In this document: piece by piece, positions 53,601 to 62,219 of the stretch
Numbering within the stretch: position 1 is the stretch's first letter
How the letters are laid out: every line of letters begins with the position of its first letter
Assembly: GCA_963711375.1 (NCBI GenBank)
Contig: CAVQDV010000005.1
Coordinates: forward strand, 2,232,001 to 2,296,000
Direction: 5' to 3'
Origin: CAVQDV01 sp963711375
GTDB taxonomy: Bacteria > Pseudomonadota > Gammaproteobacteria > Coxiellales > Coxiellaceae
Length of the DNA stretch: 64,000 nt
The notes under the pieces: generated by a model
Database searches by the model: none
Told to the model about the DNA's origin: nothing
What the model saw: the letters and a program-made list of their open reading frames with translations, nothing else
Translations under genes and position numbers: made by a program

Positions 53601-54639
53601 AAAACTAACCCTTTATAGAAAGAAACCTCGAGAAGAGGCACTTTCCACTCTAAAAAAGCAGAAAAAAAATCCGATGCTAAGACCCGTGAAAGACAGAAAG
53701 TTAGGTTTATCGACCTTGCTTTCAGATAAAAATAAGGACCAAGATTTTTGGGATTATCCCTTACTCCAAGAGCGGGCGCTTCACTATCGCTTGATGCGTT
53801 TACAATTGCTGCTTTCAGATTCTTATAAGCAATGTAGGGACGCTTTGCCTTCGCCGTATTGTAGCGAGGAAGTTGGCCGTTTTGCGGGAGAATTTTGTGA
53901 GGTATTATCGCACAACTATTTTAATTTGAAAAAGGAAGAGCTTTTTGCTTGTGTCAAAACTTGTTTTAATCCGGATGCATCAGATGCTGATATGAGGGGT
54001 CGCGTTAAGCTAACCCACCTGTATTATAGTTTGTGGCCTAACAAAGGTGAAAATTTAAAAAAACCACGTCAGGTGGAAGATCTTCTCAATGATTTTAAAA
54101 AACTTTGTAGCGATTTTAGAGAAATTAATACTTTCTTAAATATATTAGAAAAACCAACCGAAGAATACTATGATGCTTGCAGAATCACCTTGTTTTTAAT
54201 TGGTGAGATTTGTGCGCGTTTGTTTGAAAACTGCCCATTGCTGCAGGAAACTTTTGTTAGAGGCCACTCTTTAGAACCACTAATGAGCTATTTGCAACGT
54301 TGTCGTATAGACATCCGAAAGGATAGCAAACACAAAGAAGACCTAGATGCCGCCCACACCTCGGGTAATCAGACTTTTACTTTTTTTGTGGAAGTGGTCC
54401 CGGATAGTACTGTGAGCACATTGGTCAATATTGGTCTAAGCCTCATTAATGCTAGCCCTAAAAAATTCCAAGAGTTTAAAGATGAGGCAAAAAAATTGAT
54501 GGGAGAAACCCCTCTTTTTTCGTCAAATGAGAAGGATAATCTTTCAAATAATCCCAATAGTTTTTTTGCTGGGAATAATAATTCAGTGGATGTTCAGGTC
54601 TTGGATATTTCTCCGGCCTATGAAATACTCAAGAAATAA
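50608..54639 (+). CDS. Giant effector candidate (1343 residues) with Sel1/TPR-like part, membrane helix and Lys/Glu-rich region
   Basis: A protein of no recognised family. GTG start with AAGAAGAGAG upstream. Residues about 152-172 are hydrophobic (WFTYVMKGITKGFLIYLGSL). Residues about 342-395 and 512-562 look like Sel1/TPR helical repeats (AAASGNSDASMSLVYYM; MKGSAFASYGLALFEHH). A strong transmembrane helix lies at about 712-734 (GVGFVVAFIIIIRAFWIYLL). Residues about 740-1050 are extremely Lys/Glu-rich and partly coiled coil, followed by a compact helical C-terminal domain (about 1050-1343). The four-half-site PmrA-like promoter makes this the strongest effector candidate by regulation. The function is unknown. 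Confidence 0.68.
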   Translation: MRKFNKAADELKLAIKSGRVIYIIRARNALYDLPLPFPFERPLVLNKIDELYAQVHASDAIAESLAAYKKLLEIVFTFESKLLNHSEICLIMDELSALRSGVWKNYFTEVQFLGAIENIESVCEQESAFEYLPLLSTIKNRLDSELRSRTGWFTYVMKGITKGFLIYLGSLGRVVSGQGMPLIEKGNSSAIQNYSFNSVLHNETTYLEKSLEEKKPIEKTRFSRENAKQQFKKLIVNYYEADSLLSLKKKEARLLAETDEEIQLVTEMQKQYSSAEYLPQIPFEVIKEKLKIFRNKFFPTQQFEISPKELFDRGSDYFTKGGFQLERPSRNIIAIEAEEKDIVKLRAAAASGNSDASMSLVYYMLGFAQTNGNSLEKESYLDIAIRLGEQACLQKSTLINHSKMAIIYSSQFFRFSTTFKMLGFLPFVYHVSRVKELSTPAHWATLISDKETRGIFGNEVVLMDPNETKGFSLQSNQTNEFLIDPETNGAIVFLQHEQDKNKIDVFLGQHPNLIEKLYECAMKGSAFASYGLALFEHHRGDNHLAILYLTEAIERDPNFAPSQVLFFKLGLKSLTRFENEYQHFREKGLEKGLEYVCLYRLSAEELVSMIILLEKNFRDFITPFYAVDEIKKMSDQVAEGLNKFRNLVVGIKKEEENLLENSKKTPGSKTYKAGDPDWRIKQTLGPSKKPLPPFQPEPPSSISISYGTREIGVGFVVAFIIIIRAFWIYLLPLLTKPTPARTKKTSALKDDSKPAKKKGEEKKKLPKAILKDTENEKKAGEELEKNEKEVADEKRKSKIETLKTRQKDYLEKFKNLKNDVEWKLERVKEAKVDFPLKFGKDLITRCNNDLGDDSPLKKNLDNLSDADIESFTHVLEGFTIVSKPEDSELWKKFNDRWILVENNLLKKKKKDVSMEMPTLEPKESDSHFLSPWQRKDRKGQGFKSKTLNEKSGIDEKIPEIKELQSPEKKLPVKPEKKVEKINVKIQEAQETLVIAPDEKLTLYRKKPREEALSTLKKQKKNPMLRPVKDRKLGLSTLLSDKNKDQDFWDYPLLQERALHYRLMRLQLLLSDSYKQCRDALPSPYCSEEVGRFAGEFCEVLSHNYFNLKKEELFACVKTCFNPDASDADMRGRVKLTHLYYSLWPNKGENLKKPRQVEDLLNDFKKLCSDFREINTFLNILEKPTEEYYDACRITLFLIGEICARLFENCPLLQETFVRGHSLEPLMSYLQRCRIDIRKDSKHKEDLDAAHTSGNQTFTFFVEVVPDSTVSTLVNIGLSLINASPKKFQEFKDEAKKLMGETPLFSSNEKDNLSNNPNSFFAGNNNSVDVQVLDISPAYEILKK

Positions 54640-54676
54640 AAAAATTAGCGGGAACTCCTGAAAAATTAGGCGCCTA

Positions 54677-55423
54677 TTATTTGGGGCATCTTTGGGCAAG
54701 TTCAGCGACCGCTTGAGCGAGTTTTTTTTGCATTTTTTCCGAGTAAGGATTGTATTTTTGAAGGTCGCAGTAGAGCTGCCAGGTGTCGTGGCAGGTTTGG
54801 TCACGGACCGATAGAAGTTTTTTAAAGCCAGTGGTGTCGATGCGTGTCGAATGGATGTCCATGCCTTCTAAAATTCTTCCGACATAGTGGGTGATGCCTT
54901 GGGAAAAAGCGGCTGCTTCGTCATGTTCCTCGGGTGTCATCTCAATAATAGTAATGCTCTGATGTTCGAAAAAATTTTTCCAAAATTCGTATTGCTGGTT
55001 TTTATCTCGCACCTTGTGCAGAACCATTTTTAAATCCGTATTTTCTTTGATGGAATCAGGCCCGAACATGGGGTGGCTTGCAATGATATTAATAGTTTTC
55101 GGCAGAAATTCTTGCATGACTTTCACAGGGTGGACTTTTACTGAGCAGACGTCTATTACTGTGGTATCAGGCGATAGGGTATTGGCTATTTTTTTTATTA
55201 AATCTGAGAAAGCGCTTATTGGGACAGCGATGAAAAGAGTTTTTGCTTTTAGGGCCTCTTGCAGGCTTACCAATTTTATTCCATTGATGATTTCAGTGCT
55301 CTCATTCATGTCGTAGGCTAAAAGTGTGAAATGTTTTTCAAGTAAATGCGCTAAGACTTTTCCGAAGCGGCCAAAGCCAATAATAGCGACTTCTGTATTT
55401 TTTGATATTTTTTCAGGGATCAT
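54677..55423 (-). CDS. tyrA: Prephenate/arogenate dehydrogenase family protein TyrA
   Basis: NAD(P)-dependent oxidation of prephenate or arogenate toward tyrosine. The 248-residue protein has IIGFGRFGKVLAH (dinucleotide fold) and SHPMFGPDS, with the arrangement of the short, plant-arogenate-like TyrA rather than the fused E. coli type. It is last in an aroG-chorismate mutase-tyrA operon, 10 bp after the mutase gene. Which substrate it uses cannot be decided. Confidence 0.85.
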   Translation of the reverse strand: MIPEKISKNTEVAIIGFGRFGKVLAHLLEKHFTLLAYDMNESTEIINGIKLVSLQEALKAKTLFIAVPISAFSDLIKKIANTLSPDTTVIDVCSVKVHPVKVMQEFLPKTINIIASHPMFGPDSIKENTDLKMVLHKVRDKNQQYEFWKNFFEHQSITIIEMTPEEHDEAAAFSQGITHYVGRILEGMDIHSTRIDTTGFKKLLSVRDQTCHDTWQLYCDLQKYNPYSEKMQKKLAQAVAELAQRCPK

Positions 55424-55433
55424 TGGTTTAGTC

Positions 55434-55718
55434 CTATTTTTTAGGATATTTGAGCTCTTGAATGCGAAGACATTCTTTCATCAGCGCCTTAAAAATAGTG
55501 CTAATAGCATCGAAGCTAAGAGGCCCTTTATTATATTCCTTAATTTTCAGTAAAACTTCGGCTTCTCGTTCTGGGCGGTAAAAATCAATATTGCCTTGGC
55601 TTTCAGCCACTTTTGCATCGGCGACTTTCAGAGCGATGTTGGCTCGTTCACTTAATAAATCTAGGATTTGATAATCGAGCTCATCTATTTTTGTTCGTAA
55701 TTGTTCTAAATTGCTCAC
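55434..55718 (-). CDS. Chorismate mutase, AroQ type
   Basis: A 94-residue all-helical mutase: LEQLRTKIDELDYQILDLLSER, then YRPEREAEVL and IFKALMKECLRIQE. It converts chorismate to prephenate for the TyrA encoded downstream. In E. coli this domain is fused to TyrA or PheA; here it is separate. It overlaps the DAHP synthase gene by 4 bp. Confidence 0.9.
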   Translation of the reverse strand: MSNLEQLRTKIDELDYQILDLLSERANIALKVADAKVAESQGNIDFYRPEREAEVLLKIKEYNKGPLSFDAISTIFKALMKECLRIQELKYPKK

Positions 55719-56770
55719 TTCAATTTTCTCCTGACCATTACGCTATTGCTCAGAATTTCTAAGACGTCTTCAGTATCGTGCCATCCAATACAAGCATCCG
55801 TTACACTTTTTCCATAATGCAAATTATTTTTATCGAGTGGCTGGGATCCTGCTATCAAATGGCTTTCAATCATTACCCCAAAAATTCGATCATCGCCATT
55901 TTTAATTTGTTCAGCAATGTTTTCGACGACCACTTTTTGTTGCGCATGGTCTTTTCCGCTATTACCGTGGCTGCAATCAATCATGATTTTGGGATTCAAA
56001 TTATGTTTTTTCAGAAGTTCAGCCGTTTCCATAACCGATTTCGCCTCATAATTGGGGCCAGATTTTGAGCCTCTTAAAATAATGTGGCAGTTGGGATTGC
56101 CTTTTGTGGCGACAATCGCGGCAACGGCTTCTTTTGTAACCCCTAAAAAATGATGACGGTTCGCCGCAGCGGCGATAGCATCTGCCGCGATTTGAATACT
56201 GCCACCCGTGCCATTTTTAAAACCAACGGGCATCGAGAGCCCAGAAGATAATTCTCGATGAATTTGACTTTCTGTTGTTCTCGCGCCAATGGCGGCCCAC
56301 GCGATTAAATCCGATATATATTGTGGAATAATGGTATCCAAAAATTCTGTACCAGTCGGTAATCCAAGCTCATTAATTTTCAGTAATAATGACCGAGCAA
56401 TTCGAAGACCTTTATTAATTTGGAAACTATTATCCAAATTAGGATCATTGATTAATCCCTTCCAGCCGATGGTAGTGCGTGGCTTTTCAAAATAAACGCG
56501 CATGATGATGTTAAGCGTTTTTTCGTATTTTATGGCTTGTTTTTTTAATTTTTCTGCATATTCCAATGCGCTTTGGGGATCGTGTATAGAACAGGGCCCG
56601 ATAATTAAGAGCAGCCTATCATCTTGGCCATTTAAGGAGTCGACCGCATTTTTTCGGCCAAAATTAACGGTCTCACTGGCAAGAGGAGTCAGGGGAATTT
56701 CATCATGTAAGAGACTAGGGCTGATTAAAGGTTTCAGTGATTCTATTCTTATATTTTCGGTAGTTTGCAT
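55715..56770 (-). CDS. aroG: 3-deoxy-D-arabino-heptulosonate 7-phosphate synthase (AroG class I)
   Basis: First step of the shikimate pathway (PEP plus erythrose 4-phosphate). The 351-residue protein has LLIIGPCSIHDPQSALEYA, MRVYFEKPRTTIGWKGLIND, GARTTESQIHRELSSGLSMPVGFKNGT and MIDCSHGNSGKDH, as in E. coli AroG/AroF/AroH. It is the first gene of the tyrosine operon and so may be the tyrosine-sensitive type, an inference from context only. Confidence 0.93.
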   Translation of the reverse strand: MQTTENIRIESLKPLISPSLLHDEIPLTPLASETVNFGRKNAVDSLNGQDDRLLLIIGPCSIHDPQSALEYAEKLKKQAIKYEKTLNIIMRVYFEKPRTTIGWKGLINDPNLDNSFQINKGLRIARSLLLKINELGLPTGTEFLDTIIPQYISDLIAWAAIGARTTESQIHRELSSGLSMPVGFKNGTGGSIQIAADAIAAAANRHHFLGVTKEAVAAIVATKGNPNCHIILRGSKSGPNYEAKSVMETAELLKKHNLNPKIMIDCSHGNSGKDHAQQKVVVENIAEQIKNGDDRIFGVMIESHLIAGSQPLDKNNLHYGKSVTDACIGWHDTEDVLEILSNSVMVRRKLK

Positions 56771-56788
56771 GTATGAACCTTTTAGTAA

Positions 56789-57832
56789 TTAAATAGGAGT
56801 TGTGACCAATTTGTCTGCGGTTTTTTCGTCCAGTACTCGCAGGGCATAGAAAGCAGCGCCATAAAATGCATGGTCCGAGTTCGCCAGGACACCCAGTGGA
56901 AATTTATCACGTTCTTTGGCATACGCTGGTGAGGCCTGAATTCCCAATAAAAATTCAGGCTGTTGCACAGCTTCTAGATGTCGTAGCACTACACCACCAG
57001 TAATCCAAATGCCGCCATTTGGCATAAAAATTAATTGCACGGTGCCAACAAATAAGCCCAAATACCAGGCAAATAATTTTAACGTGGGCTTATGCCAGCC
57101 ATCACGCAGTTGTGCGCCTAATTCTTCAGGGGATAAATTCGCTTCACCGGTTAAAAAATGGTGAAGTCGACGGGTGCCTTGTCCGGTTAAAATAGCCTCA
57201 AAAGTAAGTGGTTTGTCATCGCCAAAGGCTTTATCGCTTCGTAAAAAATTAATAAATTCACGATGTCGGTCACGCACGGCTTTATTGACGAGTGGAGGAT
57301 GAGGAATACCGATTAAACCAATTTCATTTGTACCAAGCCATAATTCACCACTTTTTAAAAGGACACCGTCTTTAAGGCCAAGTCCGGTTCCAACGCCAAA
57401 GACAACACGACGCCCATGGATATTGGGTTCACCCGGTTTAATTATTTTGAGATTTTCGGGATGATGCATGTAAGACGTAAAGGTGGCGCATAAAATGGGG
57501 ACATAATCGTGAACCACTTGCCAATGGATCCAGCGTTTTTGCTTGGCCACTTCGGCAATATTCATCTCGAAGGGATAGCCATTTTCCAGGCGCAATATCT
57601 GTCCATCAAATTGCCCTGCCGCGCCGATACAAATTCCATCGACAGCCGCCATTTCAATCCCAAGATTGGCTTCGATATTTTCAACTAAAGCCGAGAGAGA
57701 AACGCATTCTTCAAGTTTCACATAATGGCGTTTGATGCAGGAAAATTCCTTATTACTTGCATCATAACGCATGTGGGCTGCCGCACATTTTGTGCCGCCT
57801 AAATCCCAGACAATAAATTCTTTTCCGCCCAT
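56789..57832 (-). CDS. glk: Glucokinase
   Basis: Phosphorylates glucose with ATP. The 347-residue protein has the phosphate-1 motif VWDLGGTKCAA, GICIGAAGQFDG, VVFGVGTGLG and LGTNEIGLIGIPHP, matching the Glk family of proteobacteria. The start at 57832 is chosen for GAGGAAG upstream. It is the next gene upstream of the tyrosine operon on the same strand, with an 18-bp gap. Confidence 0.85.
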   Translation of the reverse strand: MGGKEFIVWDLGGTKCAAAHMRYDASNKEFSCIKRHYVKLEECVSLSALVENIEANLGIEMAAVDGICIGAAGQFDGQILRLENGYPFEMNIAEVAKQKRWIHWQVVHDYVPILCATFTSYMHHPENLKIIKPGEPNIHGRRVVFGVGTGLGLKDGVLLKSGELWLGTNEIGLIGIPHPPLVNKAVRDRHREFINFLRSDKAFGDDKPLTFEAILTGQGTRRLHHFLTGEANLSPEELGAQLRDGWHKPTLKLFAWYLGLFVGTVQLIFMPNGGIWITGGVVLRHLEAVQQPEFLLGIQASPAYAKERDKFPLGVLANSDHAFYGAAFYALRVLDEKTADKLVTTPI

Positions 57833-57936
57833 TCTAACTTCCTCGTTTGATCTCAAACTGCTGGCCAGTATAGCAATGAATAGTGCCGAATTATAGATTG
57901 TGAGATAATGAAATGAAGGAGCAGGGAGGCTCTAGT

Positions 57937-58194
57937 ATGCGAAGAATAGTGCTAATTGTCATCATTGTATTGCAGAGCGCTTGTACTGGGTCTTTATTGC
58001 ACCACGAAAAGCTTGTGTTTCGTTGCAGCTATCGTAATGTCAGCACCAAGAAAATGTATATTTCCACTTCTCATGATCATTTTACGGCACTTTCTAGGGC
58101 TCAAAAAGCGTGCAAAAAGGACCCCGTTGAATGGCGTTGTTATTTTGATAGCTGTATTGAAATTCCTTTAACGTCCACGAATCACATTCGGTAG
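57937..58194 (+). CDS. Small lipoprotein, unknown
   Basis: An 85-residue protein with a lipoprotein signal (RRIVLIVIIVLQSAC) whose Cys begins the mature chain, followed by a small Cys-rich domain (VFRCSYRN, KACKKDPVEWRCYFDSC). GGGAGG precedes the ATG at 57937. It is divergent from glk and its end overlaps the convergent carboxyltransferase gene by 13 bp. No family is recognised. Confidence 0.65.
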   Translation: MRRIVLIVIIVLQSACTGSLLHHEKLVFRCSYRNVSTKKMYISTSHDHFTALSRAQKACKKDPVEWRCYFDSCIEIPLTSTNHIR

Positions 58195-59786
58195 ATACCA
58201 AAGACGGAATCTAAGATTAGTGCGTTTAAACTCGCTGAAAGGCAGGTTCCCAGAATTTTTCGGGTGTCGAGCGGGTTAATCACCCCATCATCCCATAATC
58301 GCGCGCTGGCGTAAAAAGGGTTACCTTGAGCCTCGTAATTTCCCCTTATTTTTTGGATGAAATCAGTTTCTTCTTCAAGTGGCCATTCTTTGCCTTGTCG
58401 AATAAATTTATCTCGCTTCACCGTGGCCAACACATTGCCGGCCTGTTCCCCACCCATTACGCTGATTCTTGCGTTGGGCCACATAAATATAAAGCGAGGA
58501 TCATAGGCACGGCCGCACATCGCATAATTTCCAGCGCCATAGCTTCCGCCTATGATAATCGTAAATTTCGGCACCGTGGAGCAAGCGACGGCATTGACCA
58601 TTTTTGCCCCATGTTTTGCGATGCCTTCGGTTTCGTATTTTTTTCCAACCATGAAGCCTGTGATGTTTTGCAAAAATATCAGCGGTATTTTACGCTGGCT
58701 GCAGAGCTCTATAAAATGTGTGCCTTTTAACGCGGATTCGGAGAATAAAATGCCGTTGTTTGCAATAATACCCACGGGAAAACCCTGAAGGTGGGCAAAT
58801 CCGCAAACCAGTGTTTTTCCGTAGAGGCGCTTAAATTCGTCAAATTCCGAGCCGTCAACAAGGCGGGCAATAATTTCACGTACATCATATTGGTGGCGGG
58901 AATCCTCGTTGATAATGCCTAATATTTCCTTGATGTCATAAAGAGGTTCGACAGTTTCACGACGTAAAAGAAGTTCGGGTTTAATTCGATTTAAATGCGA
59001 AACAGCTTCACGTGCCATCATTAAGGCATCGGTATCATTTTCCGCATAATAATCAGAAACACCCGAAATTTTACAATGCACATCCGCTCCACCGAGTTCC
59101 TCTGCTGAAACAATTTCACCCGTAGCCGCTTTTACTAAAGGGGGGCCGGCCAAAAAAATAGTGGCTTGGTTTTTTACCATGATGGAAATATCTGCCATCG
59201 CAGGGACATAAGCACCTCCGGCTGTGCAGGAGCCCATGACAACGGCAATTTGTGGAATATTTTTCGCTGATAAATTCGCCTGGTTGAAAAAAATTCGTCC
59301 AAAATGTTCACGATCCGGAAACACCTCATCCTGCAAGGGTAAAAATGCTCCGCCAGAATCCACTAAATAAATACAAGGCAAATTATTTTGAAGTGCAATT
59401 TCCTGAGCCCGCAAATGTTTTTTTACGGTGATGGGATAATAGGTTCCGCCTTTAACACTAGGATCATTTGCCACAATAACACACTCTTGATCACGAATTC
59501 GACCAATTCCTGTGATAATACCTCCCGCTGGGACTTCATCCTTATATAAATCAAATCCGGCGAATTCCGATAATTCGAGAAAAAAACTATCTTTGTCGAT
59601 TAATTGTTGAATGCGCTCTCGAACGTCTAACTTTCCCTGTTCTTCTTGACGAGCTTGAGATTCTTTTGAGCCACCCTGTTTAATTTTTTCTAAACGATCT
59701 TCATATTGATAAATTTGCTCTTGCATCGCGATTGCGTTTTGTTCGAAAGTTTCCGAATCGGTTTGAACTTTGGATTTTAATGGCAT
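58182..59786 (-). CDS. liuB: Methylcrotonoyl-CoA carboxylase carboxyltransferase (beta) subunit
   Basis: Transfers CO2 from carboxybiotin to 3-methylcrotonoyl-CoA in leucine breakdown. The 534-residue protein has the crotonase-type halves with YPITVKKHLRAQEIA, VDSGGAFLPLQDEVFPD, MGSCTAGGAYVPAM and GGSYGAGNYAMCGRAY then MWPNARISVMGG, typical of MCC-beta. The partner biotin carboxylase subunit is not in the window. It is 9 bp downstream of the thiolase gene in one operon with isovaleryl-CoA dehydrogenase. Confidence 0.9.
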   Translation of the reverse strand: MPLKSKVQTDSETFEQNAIAMQEQIYQYEDRLEKIKQGGSKESQARQEEQGKLDVRERIQQLIDKDSFFLELSEFAGFDLYKDEVPAGGIITGIGRIRDQECVIVANDPSVKGGTYYPITVKKHLRAQEIALQNNLPCIYLVDSGGAFLPLQDEVFPDREHFGRIFFNQANLSAKNIPQIAVVMGSCTAGGAYVPAMADISIMVKNQATIFLAGPPLVKAATGEIVSAEELGGADVHCKISGVSDYYAENDTDALMMAREAVSHLNRIKPELLLRRETVEPLYDIKEILGIINEDSRHQYDVREIIARLVDGSEFDEFKRLYGKTLVCGFAHLQGFPVGIIANNGILFSESALKGTHFIELCSQRKIPLIFLQNITGFMVGKKYETEGIAKHGAKMVNAVACSTVPKFTIIIGGSYGAGNYAMCGRAYDPRFIFMWPNARISVMGGEQAGNVLATVKRDKFIRQGKEWPLEEETDFIQKIRGNYEAQGNPFYASARLWDDGVINPLDTRKILGTCLSASLNALILDSVFGIYRM

Positions 59787-59795
59787 GAAGATTCC

Positions 59796-60980
59796 TTAAA
59801 GTATTTCGATAGCAACAGCTACTGCTTCGCCACCGCCCAAACATAAAGTGGCAATGCCACGCTGTTTTTTACGCTGTTTTAGTGCATAAATTAATGTTAC
59901 TAAAATTCGCGCCCCCGAAGCGCCGATGGGATGTCCTAAAACGCAGGCTCCTCCATTCACGTTTACTTTTTCAGCCGGGATATTAAGTTCTTTTATCGCC
60001 GCCATGGGCACTACTGCAAAAGCCTCATTAATTTCAAAAAGATCAACATCCTCCATTTTCCAATTTATTTTTTTTAGTAAACCAGAAATGGCACCAATGG
60101 GCGCTGTCGTAAACCAAGCGGCTTCTTGCGCGTGGGTATAATGAGATAGAATAGCAGCAAGTGGTTTTAGTGAGTGTTTTTCAGCATTTTCTTGACTCAT
60201 TAATACTAGCGCGGCGGCGCCATCTGAAATAGAGCTTGAATTGGCGGCCGTAACGGTCCCATCCTTTTTAAACGCTGGTTTAAGGGTTTTTATTTTTTCC
60301 GCATTTACAGAACGTGGGCCTTCGTCTTCTTTTATAATGATGCTTTGATTTTTTTCCGAAAATTCTACAGGTGTGATTTCATCATTAAATAAGCCTTTTT
60401 CAACGGCGGTTTTAGACTTCAGCAAAGAGTTCAGCGCAAATTCATCTTGTTGGTCCCGCGTAAAATGGAATTTTTCCGCGCATAATTCCGCAAAAACACC
60501 CATCGCTTGTCCAGGTGTATAGGCATCTTCTAAGCCATCAAGCATCATGTGATCAAAAATTCGTTGATGTCCTAGACGATAACCATAGCGTCCATTTTGC
60601 AGCAGATAAGGGGCCCTTGTCATATTTTCCATACCACCGGCCACAATAATTTCATCTTGACCTACGCTTAGGGCATCAAAACCCAGCATCACCGATTTCA
60701 GGGCAGAACCACACATTTTATTGATGGTCGTGCAGGGTGTTTTTGGTAAAATACCAGCTAAGAATGCAGCTTGTCTTGCAGGGGCCTGGCCTAATCCCGC
60801 TGGTAATACACAGCCCATGTAAACTTCACTGATGTCCTCTGGTTTTAGCTTAGCTTTCGAAACGGCCGCTTTTATTGCATTTCCACCCAGCTGTATGGCC
60901 GAGACATTTTTAAAATATCCGCCCATATGCCCAATGGGAGTTCTGGCGGCTCCAACAATGACAATTTTTTTAGTATTCAT
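59796..60980 (-). CDS. Acetyl-CoA C-acetyltransferase (thiolase)
   Basis: A 394-residue type II thiolase: active-site Cys in TINKMCGSALKSVML, NEAFAVVPMAA, GGACVLGHPIGASGAR and the C-terminal CLGGGEAVA. It interconverts two acetyl-CoA and acetoacetyl-CoA. In this operon it would complete leucine degradation by cleaving acetoacetyl-CoA made by the AacS encoded at 7161, an inference from context. Confidence 0.92.
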   Translation of the reverse strand: MNTKKIVIVGAARTPIGHMGGYFKNVSAIQLGGNAIKAAVSKAKLKPEDISEVYMGCVLPAGLGQAPARQAAFLAGILPKTPCTTINKMCGSALKSVMLGFDALSVGQDEIIVAGGMENMTRAPYLLQNGRYGYRLGHQRIFDHMMLDGLEDAYTPGQAMGVFAELCAEKFHFTRDQQDEFALNSLLKSKTAVEKGLFNDEITPVEFSEKNQSIIIKEDEGPRSVNAEKIKTLKPAFKKDGTVTAANSSSISDGAAALVLMSQENAEKHSLKPLAAILSHYTHAQEAAWFTTAPIGAISGLLKKINWKMEDVDLFEINEAFAVVPMAAIKELNIPAEKVNVNGGACVLGHPIGASGARILVTLIYALKQRKKQRGIATLCLGGGEAVAVAIEIL

Positions 60981-60982
60981 GC

Positions 60983-62143
60983 TTATTCCGTTTCGTTAAA
61001 TAATTCTCTACCAATTAAAATTCGTCGAATTTCTGAAGTACCTGCGCCGATTTCATATAATTTAGCATCACGTAACAATCGGCCCGTGGGGAATTCGTTA
61101 ATATAACCATTTCCACCAAGACATTGAATCGCTTGAAGCGCAATTTGAGTAGCATTTTCGGAAGTGTATAAAATAACACTGGCCGCATCTTTTCGATTAA
61201 CCGTTTGCATATCGCAGGCTTTTGCAACCGCATATAAAAAAGCACGAGAGGCATTCAATGTGGTGTACATGTCGGCGACTTTTTCTTGAATTAATTGAAA
61301 TTTTCCGATGGATTTTCCGAATTGTTCACGTTGATGAATATAAGGCACTACCACATCCAGGCAGGCCTGAATAATTCCGACAGGGCCTGCCGCTAAAACG
61401 ACACGTTCGAAATCGAGCCCGCTCATTAAAATGGCAACGCCGTCGTTAATTTTTCCGAGGAGATTTTCCTTTGGAACTAGGCAATTTTCGAAAACGAGTT
61501 CGCAGGTATCAGAACCACGCATTCCTAATTTATCGAGTTTTTGTGCTGTTTTAAATCCCGGAAAATTTTTTTCAATTAAAAAGGCCGAAATTCCATGTGA
61601 GCCTAACTCGGGGTTAGTTTTAGCATAAACAACGATCACGTCTGCACTTGGGCCATTCGTTATCCACATTTTATTGCCGTTTAAAATAAAGTGGTCGGAT
61701 TTTTCGACGGCATTTAGGCGCATGCTGACCACATCAGAACCCGAGCCGACTTCGCTCATGGCCAATCCACCGACGAATTCGCCCGAGATCAATTTAGGTA
61801 GAAATTTTTCCAATTGCGTTTTGGTTCCAAAACGTTGGATTTGATTGAGGCACAAATTGGAGTGTGCACCATAAGAGAGGCCAATAGAGGCCGAAGCGCG
61901 ACTGATTTCTTCCATCGCAACCACTTGAGCGAGATAGCCCATGTTGGCGCCACCAAATTCTTCAGCGGCGGTAATCCCCAGTACACCCAGCTCGCCTAAT
62001 TTAGGCCATAATTCTCGAGGAAATTCATTACTGCGATCGATTTTCTGTGCGAGGGGGACAATTTCTTTTTGTGCAAATTGAAAAACGCTCTCTCGCAGCA
62101 TTTGGATGGCAGGATCAAGATCAAAAGTCATCCCATGAATCAT
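60983..62143 (-). CDS. liuA: Isovaleryl-CoA dehydrogenase
   Basis: FAD-dependent oxidation of isovaleryl-CoA, the third step of leucine breakdown. At 386 residues it has the ordinary acyl-CoA dehydrogenase length. Motifs: AMSEVGSGSDVVSM, KMWITNGPSADVIVVYA, LDKLGMRGSDTCELVFENC, and a C-terminal YEIGAGTSEIRRILIGREL. Glu in the middle region of GLDFERVVLAAGPVGI fits isovaleryl specificity. It is the first gene of the operon. AAAGGA precedes the ATG. No LiuR-like regulator is next to it. Confidence 0.9.
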   Translation of the reverse strand: MIHGMTFDLDPAIQMLRESVFQFAQKEIVPLAQKIDRSNEFPRELWPKLGELGVLGITAAEEFGGANMGYLAQVVAMEEISRASASIGLSYGAHSNLCLNQIQRFGTKTQLEKFLPKLISGEFVGGLAMSEVGSGSDVVSMRLNAVEKSDHFILNGNKMWITNGPSADVIVVYAKTNPELGSHGISAFLIEKNFPGFKTAQKLDKLGMRGSDTCELVFENCLVPKENLLGKINDGVAILMSGLDFERVVLAAGPVGIIQACLDVVVPYIHQREQFGKSIGKFQLIQEKVADMYTTLNASRAFLYAVAKACDMQTVNRKDAASVILYTSENATQIALQAIQCLGGNGYINEFPTGRLLRDAKLYEIGAGTSEIRRILIGRELFNETE

Positions 62144-62219
62144 TTTACAGTTCCTTTATTGCCGGAATAATTCTTTCCGTATATTCTAACAGAGGGTTAC
62201 TTAGACTGTCGAGGGAAAC

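Noticed and set aside
53031..53641. Phe/Ser-rich open frames on the - strand inside the 1343-residue gene
   Set aside because: They are the complement of Lys/Glu-rich codons of the + strand gene and have no independent support.
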